This document shows, piece after piece, positions 1 to 9,420 of a DNA stretch of 64,000 bases. Source of the DNA: Planctomycetota bacterium. Its GTDB lineage: Bacteria; Planctomycetota; B15-G4. Each line of letters begins with the position of its first letter. The stretch's first letter is position 1. A model generated the notes under the pieces. The model made no database searches, was not told where the DNA came from, and was given only the letters and a program-made list of their open reading frames with translations. A program made the position numbers and the translations under genes. Where the stretch lies: NCBI GenBank assembly GCA_029259745.1, contig JAJDEO010000047.1, positions 1 through 64,000 of the forward strand. The letters are read 5' to 3'.

Positions 1-1250
1 GCCGCATCGCTCAACGTCACGCGCAGAACCGTCTTGCTCGTCGGCGCAGCGGTGTCGAGGCCCGCAACCTTCTTGGTGGGTGGCTGCCAGGGCGCGGGGG
101 CAGGCTCGCTCGCTGCAGGCGGCTCGGTGGCTGGTGAGTCGGTGGCTGGCTCGGACGCGGCGCCCTTGTCGGCACTCTTGGCGAGGGCTTCGGCTTCCTC
201 CGCACGGCGCTTGGCGAGGGCCTCTTGCCAACCGTCGTATGATCCTTCCGAGTCGTCGTCAGCGCCGGCGAGGATCTCGTCGCGATTGGGGGCGATGGGG
301 GCCTCGATCGGCGCCGGTTCGAACTCGAGGCCGAAGTTCTGCTGCCAGCGAAGCCACGCGATGAGTTCGTCGTGGCCCTGGCCCGTGACGCCTCCCGGTG
401 CAGCGCGCCCCGTGATTCGCGAGACAATGGCGAACAGCGCCGATTTCGTCTCGCTGGGGCCGACCTCGAGGCGATCGAGTTCGATGAGGCGTTCGAGCAG
501 GGCCGAGACCGAGATATGCGGGTCGCGGTGCAGCTCCTCGGCCAACTCAGCCTGTTCCTGAGGCGTCGCGGCTTCCTCGAACTCGAGGATCAGCGCGCGC
601 ATGTCGTCGCGTTCGTAGAGGGCGACGTCCTCGAACCAGATCGGAGAGCGTGGCTCGCGCGTCGACCACTGGGCTGCCTCGAGGAGCGCGGCCGTCGCGG
701 CCGACTCCTCGGGGATCAGCTTGCCGAACTGGATGTCGAGGACGCGGTGCTCCGGTGTGCCGACGATGATGACGTCGCGCTGCTCGTTCGATCGTAGGTT
801 GCGCAGACGCGCACGCAGCACGAGCCGCTCGGGAAGGACGCCCATGCCTTCGTTGGGATCCTCGAGGCGCTCGGTCGACTGCACGAGGGCGTCGCGATGG
901 AAGCGTGGTTCATTGCGCACCCAAGCCTTCGTCATGGTCAGGACATGGCCGCGGCGTCCGATCTTGTCGAGGTCGTCCCAGGCCTTGGGCGCGAGCCCGA
1001 GCATGTCGAGTTCGGCCATCGATGTCGGCGCGTCGAACAGGGCTTCGAGCGCGTCGTGGTCGCTCTCGCGCAGGGCGACGAGGACCTTCTCGGCGAACGC
1101 CTGGGTCGCGTCGTCGAGGGTTGTCTGCGCGTGGACGGCGCTGGCGAGCGTCATCACGAGGGCGATGCAGATCTGCCGAACCCGACCGCCCGATCGCAGC
1201 GTCCGCGATGTTCGCACTGTGTCGACGCCATCGGATCGCCTGGCCATCAT
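1..1250 (-). CDS. Secreted protein of unknown function (C-terminus beyond left edge)
   Basis: I recognise no family. The reading frame is open from ATG at 1250 to the left edge, giving about 416 visible residues. Two consecutive ATGs sit behind a GAGG-type ribosome binding site. A Sec signal peptide is visible (hydrophobic IALVMTLASAV, then AHA before Q, cleavage near residue 40), so the product is probably periplasmic or surface-exposed. The middle is acidic and helix-rich, with many Leu/Glu/Arg positions. Residues from about 350 on are Ala/Pro/Glu-rich and look like a flexible linker, so another domain may lie off the edge. It reads away from the pseudopilin gene upstream and is separated from it by a hairpin, so it is probably a separate transcription unit. 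Codon use matches the neighbours. Confidence 0.75.
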   Translation of the reverse strand, partial: MMARRSDGVDTVRTSRTLRSGGRVRQICIALVMTLASAVHAQTTLDDATQAFAEKVLVALRESDHDALEALFDAPTSMAELDMLGLAPKAWDDLDKIGRRGHVLTMTKAWVRNEPRFHRDALVQSTERLEDPNEGMGVLPERLVLRARLRNLRSNEQRDVIIVGTPEHRVLDIQFGKLIPEESAATAALLEAAQWSTREPRSPIWFEDVALYERDDMRALILEFEEAATPQEQAELAEELHRDPHISVSALLERLIELDRLEVGPSETKSALFAIVSRITGRAAPGGVTGQGHDELIAWLRWQQNFGLEFEPAPIEAPIAPNRDEILAGADDDSEGSYDGWQEALAKRRAEEAEALAKSADKGAASEPATDSPATEPPAASEPAPAPWQPPTKKVAGLDTAAPTSKTVLRVTLSDA

Positions 1251-1819
1251 CGTCCTCTTCCTCTGCTTGCTTGGCTGCGCGGCGCGTGGCCACGGTGGGG
1301 GTACGTTTGACGGCAGACACTCTTACAGAAGTGCTCACCCGTTTCGGAGCGGCGTCTGCACGGACAGCGCACATCAGTGATCATCATTGAGACGACCGCG
1401 GCCGCGAAGCACTGAGTAGGTCCGCATGACGGCTGCGGTGACGCGAACGTTGGTGCCGTGCTTGATCTCTGGTCGCAATCTTCCGTACCTCGCCGTGGTG
1501 TCCCCGCAAGTGCGGTGTCGTCGGGCTGCCTCCGCACGACAGCCTGACCCCGTCTGACGGGGCCGACTCACCAACGAACCTCCCATCCGGGAGCGAGGTG
1601 TGTGACGGAAGTGTGGCTGACAGCGCGGGGCGTCCTCGCATCGCCGCGGAGCGGGCCTCTTCAGTCGCAGGGCCGGCCGCGCGAGCGGAGGCGCGCACGG
1701 GGATGAACGCAACGGAGGCCGGGACCCCCTGCGAGGGTCCCGGCCTCCGTGTCTCTTCACTTCTCTCCGTGGACCAACGTGAGCGTCGCCTCCCCCGAGG
1801 CTCCGCGACACTCAGCGAA
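1251..1819. other. Intergenic region, 569 bp
   Basis: No convincing gene. It holds the long hairpin at 1712-1750 and, nearer 1250, presumably the promoter of the leftward gene, although no clear -35/-10 pair is visible. A short GC palindrome (CCCCGTC/GACGGGG) lies near 1550. The open frames here are low-complexity Arg/Ala/Pro reading of GC-rich DNA. Confidence 0.5.
1712..1750 (-). terminator. Hairpin terminator downstream of the pseudopilin gene
   Basis: A perfect 16-bp inverted repeat (ACGGAGGCCGGGACCC and its complement) encloses a 7-nt loop, about 70 nt past the stop of the pseudopilin gene. There is no long T-run on either side, so termination may depend on stem stability, as for other hairpins in this window. 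Confidence 0.65.
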
Positions 1820-2401
1820 TCACAGGCGGTAGGTCACGAGTTGGACGACGTCGTCGTTCGCGGCCTTCGCGTTGAAGATGTTGGCCGACGAGGTGTCGAT
1901 TTTTCCGTTCGGGCCCATCGAGACGAGGACGATGCCGCCCGTCGTGCCCTTGTAGCCGTTGGCGTACGTGTAGACCTTGTAGGCGTTACCCCAGGCATCG
2001 CAGAGGCCGGTACCCGGCTGACCCTTCGTTCCCTTTTGGGCGATGGTCATCGACTTGCCCTTCATGATGCCCTTGTTGAGGTAGGGGCCGTCCCAACCCG
2101 GCTTCTTGTACGTGTTCTTGTACAGGCACGGGAAGTTGATGAGGTCGAAGTTCGACGTCTTCATGTTCGTCGCGAGCGTGTAGGCGTTCTTCGAGTTCGA
2201 CGGCCAGTTGGACGTGTCGAGCTTGTACTCGTTGAACGTGTTGGCCACTTCGCGCATGTCGGCCGCGGCCTGGGCCTTCTTGCCCTTGTCCAGGTAGTTG
2301 CCGACGCTGGGGACGAGAACACCGGCGAGCACGGTCAAGATCGCGATCGTGACGATGAGTTCCATCAGGGTGAAGCCCTGGTTGCGTTGCAGCTTGAGCA
2401 C
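1820..2401 (-). CDS. GspG-like major pseudopilin
   Basis: A type II secretion/type IV pilus pseudopilin of 193 residues. With the GTG start at 2401 the leader is MLKLQRNQG, ending in Gly before the processing site GFTLMEL, followed by a hydrophobic helix. The conserved Glu at position +5 of the mature protein is present. The C-terminal half carries the GspG signature: a D-x-W-G-N turn near residue 130 and a late S-x-G-P-N-G turn, typical of the Ca-binding loop. An in-frame ATG at 2473 would give an unusually long 32-residue leader, so GTG is preferred; AAGAG lies 7 nt before it. The secretin gene is immediately upstream on the same strand. It is probably the major fibre subunit of the machine encoded on both sides. 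Confidence 0.85.
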   Translation of the reverse strand: MLKLQRNQGFTLMELIVTIAILTVLAGVLVPSVGNYLDKGKKAQAAADMREVANTFNEYKLDTSNWPSNSKNAYTLATNMKTSNFDLINFPCLYKNTYKKPGWDGPYLNKGIMKGKSMTIAQKGTKGQPGTGLCDAWGNAYKVYTYANGYKGTTGGIVLVSMGPNGKIDTSSANIFNAKAANDDVVQLVTYRL

Positions 2402-2497
2402 GTGACATCTCTTGATTGGGGGACTCGTGGGAGCGGCACGATAGCCGCAGAGATGACGTCCCTTTTCGACCACTTCGGTCCCGATCTGAAGCGCTTC

Positions 2498-3922
2498 TCA
2501 ACGCCCGTCGGAGATGCGCCGCAGCCGCGCCGCCGTGAGCGGGTCGACGAGGCGGGGCGTCATCAGGATCACCAGCTCCATGGCGCGCCGCTCGTCTTCG
2601 TCGCGTCGGAAGAAGTGGCCGACGAGCGGGAGGTCCATGAGGATCGGGACCCCGGTGGCCGTCTCGAGCCGGCGGTTCTTCGTGATGCCGCCGATGGCGA
2701 TCGTCTGACCTTCGCGCACGACAAAGCTCGTCGTGATGTTGCGGCTGTCGACGACCGGGATCTCGTTGAAGACGCCGGTCTGCTCGGAGATGCGCTGCAT
2801 CACGTTGAGGCTGATGAGTCCATGATCCTGAATGGTGGGCGTGACCGTCAGCTCGAGGCCGACGTCCTTGAACTCCACCTCTTCGATCGTCTGGGCCGAA
2901 ACGCTCGTGCCCGACGCCTCGGTCGACGTCGTGGCGTTGACGTAGGGGATCTCTGAGATGATCTCGAGCTTCGCCTCGGTGTTGTTCAGCGCGATGAGCC
3001 GCGGACGCGAGATCACCGTCAGATCGACGAGCCGGGTGAGCGCCGTGAGCGTGTAGTCGAGCGTCGAGTCGTGGTTCGTGAACGACGCGACGACGGGGCT
3101 CTGAGGGTCGAGCAGGCTCGTGACGAACGTGGCCGTGTTCGTGTCGACCGAGATGTCCTGCGCATTGATTGCGATTCCCAGGTCTTCGAGATCCTCACGC
3201 GAGATCTCGAGGATCCGGGCCTCGATGTGCACCTGACGATCGGGCCGATCGACGGTGGCGACGAAGGCTCGCACCTCGGCCAACTGTGGCGCCGTGCCGC
3301 GGACGAGGATGACGTTGCGTTCGGGGTTCACGATGATCGACTCGGCGCCGAGCAGCTCGGTGAGCTGGGGCGCAACGATCGCCGCCGGAATCGACGAGAG
3401 CCGCAGCACCTCGGTCCGCACCGAAAAGGGGTCGTCCCGCGTCACGACCACGAGATCGCCCTGGATCTCGACGTGGCAATCGAACGTCCGCGCGAGCGCC
3501 TCGAGTGCGCTCTGGAGCGTCGTCGTCGGCAGCGAGATGTCGACGAGCTCGTCGAAGGCACCCTTGAGGACGAGGTTCACGCCACCGGTCTCGCCCAGCA
3601 CGCGCCAGGCGTGCGAGAGCGGGGCGGCACGAAACTCGAGCGAACGCGGCGTCGGGTCCGTGAAGACCTGCGGAAGAACCACCGGCACAAGTGGCTCGGG
3701 CTGGGTCGGAGGTGGCTCGACGAAAGCCTCGGGGCCGACATCCAGGAGTCCGAGCGGATCCTGCACGGTCAGCTCGCGCTCCGAGTGCATCCAGTCGATC
3801 TCCTGCGCACCGGCGAGCTCGGACTCGATGCGGGCCGGGCCTTCCAGGGAGTGGCAGCTCACGAGCACGAGGGCTCCGACGGCGAGCGTCAGCAGCGTGG
3901 TCGACGGCGAAGACGGTGACAT
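2498..3922 (-). CDS. Secretin, lipoprotein (GspD/PilQ/MshL-like)
   Basis: Outer-membrane secretin of 474 residues. From ATG 3922 (GGAG 6 nt upstream) there is a lipoprotein signal with lipobox LVSC at about residue 21, so it should be acylated; lspA lies elsewhere in this window. Residues about 90-170 form an STN/N0-like fold (RSLEFRAAPLSHAWRVL), followed by one N1-like module (VEVRAFVATVDRPD). The secretin core starts at VHIEARILEI and ends with the typical G-Q-T-I-A-I-G-G strand and a V-P-I-L-M-D-L-P-L-V-G turn. It is short next to canonical GspD (about 650 aa) and resembles MshL/PilQ-type secretins. It diverges from the ATPase gene across a 130-bp spacer that must hold both promoters. An upstream in-frame start at 4054 lacks any signal-peptide logic. 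Confidence 0.88.
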   Translation of the reverse strand: MSPSSPSTTLLTLAVGALVLVSCHSLEGPARIESELAGAQEIDWMHSERELTVQDPLGLLDVGPEAFVEPPPTQPEPLVPVVLPQVFTDPTPRSLEFRAAPLSHAWRVLGETGGVNLVLKGAFDELVDISLPTTTLQSALEALARTFDCHVEIQGDLVVVTRDDPFSVRTEVLRLSSIPAAIVAPQLTELLGAESIIVNPERNVILVRGTAPQLAEVRAFVATVDRPDRQVHIEARILEISREDLEDLGIAINAQDISVDTNTATFVTSLLDPQSPVVASFTNHDSTLDYTLTALTRLVDLTVISRPRLIALNNTEAKLEIISEIPYVNATTSTEASGTSVSAQTIEEVEFKDVGLELTVTPTIQDHGLISLNVMQRISEQTGVFNEIPVVDSRNITTSFVVREGQTIAIGGITKNRRLETATGVPILMDLPLVGHFFRRDEDERRAMELVILMTPRLVDPLTAARLRRISDGR

Positions 3923-4052
3923 CGGACTCTCCGGAGGGACGCGCCGTCCGCAACGGGGCACGCTCGGATCTTCCATCGGGCTGCGCCGTCGCCAACCTTG
4001 ACCTTCGCCGAGATCGGTCCCGCCCATCACCTCGCTCCACGTGGGACCCGCC

Positions 4053-5834
4053 ATGTCTCAAGTTCGCCCTCGGTTGCGCTCGAAGACAGACGAGCCCCCG
4101 CCAGCTCGCGCCCACGTCCCGAGTCCTCCCTTGCCCGACGACACGACATCTCCGCTGCCGCCGCTCCCCGAGCAGCCGAAGGTCCACCGACGCCTCGGCG
4201 AACGCCTCCTCGAGAAGGGACTCGTCACCGAGAATCAGCTCAACACGGGGCTGCTCGAGCAGAGGCGCACGAAGGCCCCGCTCGGCGACGTCCTCGTCAA
4301 CATGGGCTTTCTCTCGGAGGACGTGCTCGCGGAGATCATCGCCGAAGACCTCGGCGTACCTTTCATCCGCGTCGCCGACCTGACGCCGGACCCCGACTTG
4401 CTCGCTCCGCTGAGCGCCGAGTTCGCGCGCAAGAACGCTTGCTTTCCGGTGATGCGCCAAGGCAACAAGGTCCTCGTCGCACTCGCGCGGCCCGTCGACA
4501 TCCTCGCGATCGATGCCATCAAGCAGCGCCTCTGGCGCGCGATCGACATCGTCGCCGCGTCACCGCGCGACATCGGCATCGCCATCAGTCGTCACCTCGA
4601 ACAGCGCAAGGCGCGTGGCACGAACACCGAGCCCACCCAAGACGACGCCGACATCATCAAGCTCACCGACCGCATCCTCGAGCAGGGGATGCGCTGGAAG
4701 GCGACCGACATCCACATCGAACCCGAGGAGCAACTCCTCCGCGTGCGCTATCGCATCGACGGCATGCTCGAGCAGAGCGAGCCGCTTGCAGCGAAGGCCG
4801 CCAGCGGTGTGATCGCACGCATCAAGATCATGTCGGGGCTCGACATCACCGAGCGTCGCCTGCCCCAGGACGGTCGCATCTCGCTCGAGCGCGACGGAGA
4901 CCACGTCGACTTGCGCGTCTCGATCATGCCGACCTGCAACGGCGAGAACGCCGTGCTGCGTGTGCTCGACGTCTCGGCCGTGTCGCTCGAGCTCGAGGAC
5001 ATGGGTTACGGGGACGCCGCACGCGAACAGATCGCCAAGATGATGGCGCAGCCGAACGGCATGTTGCTCGTCTCCGGACCAACGGGCAGCGGCAAATCGA
5101 CGACGATGTACGCGCTGCTGATGAGCGTCGACTCGCTCACGCGCAAGGTGACGACCATCGAGGATCCGATCGAGTACCAGCAGCCGCTCATCCGTCAGAG
5201 TCAGGTGGACACGAGTATCGGCTACACGTTCGCGGCCGGTCTGCGCGCCATGCTGCGCCAGGACCCCGACGTGATCCTTGTCGGTGAGATCCGCGACGGC
5301 GAGACGGCCGGGATCGCATTGAAAGCCTCGCTGACGGGGCACTTCGTGATCTCGTCGATCCACACGAACTCCGCGATCGGCGTCGTCACGCGCCTGATCG
5401 ACGTCGGCGTCGATCCCTACCTCGTGTCGAGCAGCATGACGGGCGCGATCGCTCAACGCCTCGTGCGACGCCTCTGCAAGTCGTGCCAGTTCGAACGTCC
5501 TTGCACGGCGCGCGAGGCCGCTGTGCTCGAGGTGCCGGAGGGGACGCCCGTGCACGAGGGCAAGGGCTGTTCGGGTTGCCGCACGACCGGCTATTCGGGA
5601 CGTCTTGCAGTCGTCGAGGTCTTCACGCTCGATGACGAGTGCGCGAGCATCCTCGCGGCCGGTGGTCGCGAGACCGAGTTGCTCGCCTACGCCCGCTCGA
5701 TCGGAATGAAGTTCCTCGTCGATGACGCGCGCGAGAAGGTTCTCGCCGGACGCACGACGGTCGCTGAGTTGCTGCGTGTCTGCCCGCCGGCAGCCTCGTC
5801 GAGCGCGCTCGCCGTCGCCGCGGACGTCGAGTGA
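4053..5834 (+). CDS. GspE/PilB/MshE-family assembly ATPase
   Basis: Hexameric cytoplasmic ATPase that powers pseudopilus or pilus assembly, 593 residues from ATG 4053. A Pro-rich tail of about 45 residues precedes an MshEN/GspE N-terminal domain (LGERLLEKGLVTENQL onward). The motor domain carries Walker A GPTGSGKST near residue 350, an Asp box, Walker B ILVGEIRDGETA and a His box in SSIHTNS. A CxxC...CxxC zinc module (CKSC, CSGC) lies near residues 480-515. A GTG at 4041 is an in-frame alternative start. It begins a plus-strand operon: the platform protein follows after 10 nt. A second, different ATPase of the same family lies at 57-58.8 kb, so the two machines do not share the motor gene. 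Confidence 0.92.
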   Translation: MSQVRPRLRSKTDEPPPARAHVPSPPLPDDTTSPLPPLPEQPKVHRRLGERLLEKGLVTENQLNTGLLEQRRTKAPLGDVLVNMGFLSEDVLAEIIAEDLGVPFIRVADLTPDPDLLAPLSAEFARKNACFPVMRQGNKVLVALARPVDILAIDAIKQRLWRAIDIVAASPRDIGIAISRHLEQRKARGTNTEPTQDDADIIKLTDRILEQGMRWKATDIHIEPEEQLLRVRYRIDGMLEQSEPLAAKAASGVIARIKIMSGLDITERRLPQDGRISLERDGDHVDLRVSIMPTCNGENAVLRVLDVSAVSLELEDMGYGDAAREQIAKMMAQPNGMLLVSGPTGSGKSTTMYALLMSVDSLTRKVTTIEDPIEYQQPLIRQSQVDTSIGYTFAAGLRAMLRQDPDVILVGEIRDGETAGIALKASLTGHFVISSIHTNSAIGVVTRLIDVGVDPYLVSSSMTGAIAQRLVRRLCKSCQFERPCTAREAAVLEVPEGTPVHEGKGCSGCRTTGYSGRLAVVEVFTLDDECASILAAGGRETELLAYARSIGMKFLVDDAREKVLAGRTTVAELLRVCPPAASSSALAVAADVE

Positions 5835-5844
5835 CACCGGCCCG

Positions 5845-7077
5845 ATGACAGCCACCGCACCGCCGAGCCCTCAGCTGTTCGTCTACGACGCCATCGGTGA
5901 CGACGGCGCCATCGTGCGCGGAGAGGCGTCGGCGCTCGACGAGTTGAGCTTGGCGCTGACGCTCGAGCGCCAGGGCCTGTCGCTGCTGCGTTTGCGTCCG
6001 CTGCACGCGTGGTGGCGGCGCCAGAACCAACAAACGTCGACCCGCGGGATCAAGTCGCAGGACGTGCTCGAGATGGCGCGCTACCTCGCGATCACGACGC
6101 GCGCCGGTCTTCCGATCGTCGAGAGCCTGCGCGAGTTCGGTGAAGACTCGCGTTCGCCTGCCATGAGCAACGTCTGCGATCTCGTCGTCGCCGACATCTC
6201 GTCCGGCGCGACGCTGTCCGACGCCTTCGCGCACTTCCCGAAGGTCTTCAACGAACTCTTCCTCTCGATGGTGCGAGCCGGCGAACGCTCGGGCACGATC
6301 GAGGTGGCCATGGAACGCGTCGCCGATCAGATGACCTTTCAAGCCGACGTGCGCAGTCAGCTGAAAGGGGCGCTCATCCCGCCCACGGCGCTGCTCATCG
6401 CGATCTTCGGCCTGATCGTCCTGCTGCTCACGTTCTTGCTGCCGCAGATCCTCGGCATGCTCCTCGAAGCGGGCGTCGAGCTGCCGTTACCGACGCGCAT
6501 CGTGATGGGGCTGTCCGACTTCCTCCTCGACAACGTCGTGCTGCTCGTCGGTGGTGCCGTGGCTGGTGTCGTCGCTGTGAACGCCCTGAATCGCACGGCG
6601 CGTGGAGCGCTGACGATCCATCGTGGCGTCCTCCGGATCCCTGCGATCGGTGGGCTCGTTCGCATGAGCGGCCAAGCGCGGCTCGTGGGCAGTATGACGA
6701 CATTGCTCGAGGCCGGCGTCGATGCCGTCGCGGCGCTCGAACTCGCCTCGACGGCGACGGGCTCTCCGCTGCTGCGCAAGGAAGCTCAGGACGTCCTACA
6801 GCGCGCCCGCGAGGGCGAGTCGCTCGGGCACGCGATCACGTCGATCAGCGCGCTCAACCCGCTGCTCGCACGCATGATCAAGCTCGGAGAATCGACGGGC
6901 CGGTTGGGTGAGTCGCTGGCCGTCGCCGGCGATCACTTCGCCAAGCAGATCCCGCGTGAGGTCAAGCACGCTCTTTCACTTCTCGAGCCGCTGATCATCG
7001 CCGGGGCCGGCGTCGTCGTCGGGTTCATCCTCCTGTCGGTGCTCCTGCCGATGTTCTCCCTCTACGACACCTTCTGA
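5845..7077 (+). CDS. GspF/PilC-like inner-membrane platform protein
   Basis: Polytopic platform protein of 410 residues that couples the assembly ATPase to pseudopilin polymerisation. It has a short N-terminal GspF-N-like region (SPQLFVYDAIGDDGAIVRGE) and two T2SSF four-helix domains, about residues 70-195 and 275-400. Each has the characteristic G-x-P-I-V-E-S or L-x-x-G-V-D-A start and an R-x-G-E-R-S-G or K-L-G-E-S-T-G turn. Transmembrane segments follow each domain (near residues 175-200, 222-245 and 378-402). ATG 5845 lies 10 nt after the ATPase stop. Its TGA overlaps the ATG of the next pseudopilin, which implies translational coupling. Confidence 0.9.
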   Translation: MTATAPPSPQLFVYDAIGDDGAIVRGEASALDELSLALTLERQGLSLLRLRPLHAWWRRQNQQTSTRGIKSQDVLEMARYLAITTRAGLPIVESLREFGEDSRSPAMSNVCDLVVADISSGATLSDAFAHFPKVFNELFLSMVRAGERSGTIEVAMERVADQMTFQADVRSQLKGALIPPTALLIAIFGLIVLLLTFLLPQILGMLLEAGVELPLPTRIVMGLSDFLLDNVVLLVGGAVAGVVAVNALNRTARGALTIHRGVLRIPAIGGLVRMSGQARLVGSMTTLLEAGVDAVAALELASTATGSPLLRKEAQDVLQRAREGESLGHAITSISALNPLLARMIKLGESTGRLGESLAVAGDHFAKQIPREVKHALSLLEPLIIAGAGVVVGFILLSVLLPMFSLYDTF

Positions 7078-7808
7078 TGGCAATCCGATATACACGAACG
7101 GCGCGCGGTTTCACGCTGATGGAACTTCTCGTCGTCATGGGAATCCTGACGATCCTCATGGGCACTGCGCTCCCGATGGTCACGCGCGGCATGAAGCGCG
7201 AGAAGATCGAGAAGACGCGCGCCGAGCTGCTGCAGATCGAGCCTGCGATTCGCGCGTACTTCGAGGACGTCGAGGCCTTCCCGCCGACGTTTGATGACCT
7301 GCTCGAGAACAGCGCCGGCGTGGCCGGGTGGACGGGTCCGTACGCCAACGTGTTGATCTCGTCGCACGGCGATGGTGCCGACGTCGGTCTCGAGAAGGAC
7401 GCTTGGGGCGAGAACTACATCGTCAAGATCCTCGGTCCTTCGCGCATCGAGATTCGCAGTGGCGGTTCCGACGGCAGCGACACTCGCACCGACGACATCA
7501 TCCAGTACGTCGACGTCACTCCCGTGCGCCGCGCCTGGACACTCACCGAACTCGCGATCATCAACGACGCCATCTCCGCCTACAACGCGACGCACCTCCC
7601 GGATGCACCACTCCCGACCAACTATGCGTCGCTGCTCGCGAAGCTGGAGGGTGGGGGCTACCTGCCCGGCGGGACGACGCGCTTCGAAGCCGACGGGTGG
7701 GGCGAGGTCTACGTCGCCGATCCGGTCGGCTCGACGCCCGTGGTTGCGGTCACGTCGACGTCACTCGGTGGGGCCACGAGCCCGCCGTCGGACACGAACG
7801 ACGGCTGA
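7077..7808 (+). CDS. Pseudopilin with duplicated C-terminal domain
   Basis: Type IV prepilin-like protein, 243 residues, ATG overlapping the previous TGA. The leader MAIRYTRTARG ends at the GFTLMELLVV processing site and the mature Glu+5 is present. After the hydrophobic helix there are two successive GspG-like globular units. Residues about 40-125 contain a helix, a P-P-T-x-x-D-L-L segment and D-A-W-G-E-N-Y; residues about 150-230 contain A-I-S-A-Y-N, a P-T-N-Y-A-S-L-L segment and D-G-W-G-E-V-Y. Normal GspG proteins have one such unit. The tandem form suggests a specialised minor pseudopilin or a subunit spanning two positions in the fibre. It lies between the platform gene and the PilM-like gene of the same operon. 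Confidence 0.82.
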   Translation: MAIRYTRTARGFTLMELLVVMGILTILMGTALPMVTRGMKREKIEKTRAELLQIEPAIRAYFEDVEAFPPTFDDLLENSAGVAGWTGPYANVLISSHGDGADVGLEKDAWGENYIVKILGPSRIEIRSGGSDGSDTRTDDIIQYVDVTPVRRAWTLTELAIINDAISAYNATHLPDAPLPTNYASLLAKLEGGGYLPGGTTRFEADGWGEVYVADPVGSTPVVAVTSTSLGGATSPPSDTNDG

Positions 7809-7932
7809 ACGTCGCGACTCTCAGTGCGAGCCGAAGGAGGCTCAAGCTGAGAGCCCCGAGACGCCGACAGAACTGCTCGGCGTCCCGCTTCCTCCCACTC
7901 GGGCTGGCACTTTGCCTTCATCCCCACCCCAC

Positions 7933-9420
7933 GTGTCGCTGGCACTCGGTGACGATCGCCTCAGGCGCGTCCGTGGGGTGACGGCGACGGTCGGTGTCGA
8001 GGGCATCCACGTCGCGGCTGTCGAGGCGACGGCTGACGGCGAGGTCTGGCTCGAGACGTCCTTTCATGGCACGTTTCCCGGTGAGGTCTCCGACGAGCAT
8101 CTGCGGCCGGCGTCGATCGTCGCCCTGCTCGCCAAGACGCTTGGGCAGGCCGGACTCGGCACACGGCTGAAGTCGCTCGCGCTTCCCGAAGACCTGTTCG
8201 GCTCGAGCCTGGGGATCTGGCCGCACGATGTCCCCGGCGAGGCGCGCGGCGCGTTGCTCGCGCGGCGCATCCGCGAACTCGTCGAGACGAGCGACGTCGA
8301 TCTCGTCGCCGACTGTCGCCCGACCGGTGCGAGCGAGGCGGGCGACGACCAGGCCTTCTTCGTGTGGGCCACCGAGCCCTACATGCGTTCGTTCGCCTCG
8401 GCGCTGGCATCGGCCGAGCTGAGCGTCGACAACGTCTGCCCGGCATCGATCGCCGTGCTCGACACCTTCGCGGCATCGCGTGCGGCCTGCGACGCGGACC
8501 AGGTCGAGCTCATCGTCTGCATCTCCGAACCGCACCTGTTCATCGGTGTGTACCGCGGCAACCGCCCGGTCTACGTGCGCTTCCTGCGCCAAGTTCTCTT
8601 CGATGCAATCAACCAAGGTCAGACGGTCCATGCGGCGATCGTCACGGAAGTGCGTCGCACGATCGCGTTCTTCAAAGAGAACCATCGCGGACACAGCATC
8701 GACGGTGTGACGCTCCACGGGGGTCCGTCGGGCCTGCGCGACGTCTTGCCCGCCATCGTCGGTGACGTCCCGATGGTGCGCTTCGGCTCCGAGGGCGCCG
8801 CGGCGGCTGATGTCACGCTCCTCACGCTGCTTGCGGTGCACGCCTCGAGCGACGAGCCGTTCACGCTCGAAGCCGCCCGCAAGGTGCGGTCGTGGCGCGC
8901 GCTGGCCGGGGCCGTCGTGGGGATCGTGGGAGCGCTGGCTTGGATCGGGGCGTCCGTGATGTCCGAGCAGGCCCTGGTCGCCGCCGCGCGCGACGACCTC
9001 GCTGCGTTCGAGATCCTGACCGAAGGCGCCGATGATCCCACCGATCTCGAGCTGGCCCTCGAAGACCTGCGCGAGGACGCCGCGTGGACGCGGACGCTCG
9101 TGGTCGCTGGGATCACGCAACCCAACCCGATCGACCACTTGCTCGAGGCGAGTGTGTCGCTGCCTGCCGAACTCGAGTTGCTCAACAGTTCCATCGATCA
9201 CGGCTACGGCGAGGACCTCGGGCGCCGCTTCCTGCGCCTGCAGCTCGAGACGAGTGCGGCGACCGTCGCTGCGATCGACACCTACGTCGACCTGCTCGCG
9301 TCGCGTCCCTGGTGCGAGGCGATCACCTCCAACGACACGCGCGCGCAGCTCATGGCACGGCGCAAACTCCAGCCCGTCGACGATGTCGTGACTGCCGACA
9401 TCGAGGTCGTCCTGCCATGA
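7933..9420 (+). CDS. PilM-like protein with C-terminal membrane segment (PilM/PilN-like fusion)
   Basis: Probable inner-membrane assembly component, 495 residues. Residues about 15-330 resemble the actin-like PilM/GspL cytoplasmic domain: an early VGVEGIHVAAVEA strand pair, the RFLRQVLFDAINQ segment, the long helix EVRRTIAFFKENH, and the GVTLHGGPSGLRDVLP loop. A hydrophobic helix follows (residues about 335-352, ALAGAVVGIVGALAWIGASV). After that comes a helical tail with the layout of PilN (membrane helix, coiled helix, ferredoxin-like region). PilM and PilN are normally separate proteins. The start is uncertain: GTG 7933 is chosen, GTG 7978 is possible, and AAGGAGG at 7834 has no in-frame start close behind it. 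The TGA overlaps the next ATG. Confidence 0.72.
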   Translation: MSLALGDDRLRRVRGVTATVGVEGIHVAAVEATADGEVWLETSFHGTFPGEVSDEHLRPASIVALLAKTLGQAGLGTRLKSLALPEDLFGSSLGIWPHDVPGEARGALLARRIRELVETSDVDLVADCRPTGASEAGDDQAFFVWATEPYMRSFASALASAELSVDNVCPASIAVLDTFAASRAACDADQVELIVCISEPHLFIGVYRGNRPVYVRFLRQVLFDAINQGQTVHAAIVTEVRRTIAFFKENHRGHSIDGVTLHGGPSGLRDVLPAIVGDVPMVRFGSEGAAAADVTLLTLLAVHASSDEPFTLEAARKVRSWRALAGAVVGIVGALAWIGASVMSEQALVAAARDDLAAFEILTEGADDPTDLELALEDLREDAAWTRTLVVAGITQPNPIDHLLEASVSLPAELELLNSSIDHGYGEDLGRRFLRLQLETSAATVAAIDTYVDLLASRPWCEAITSNDTRAQLMARRKLQPVDDVVTADIEVVLP

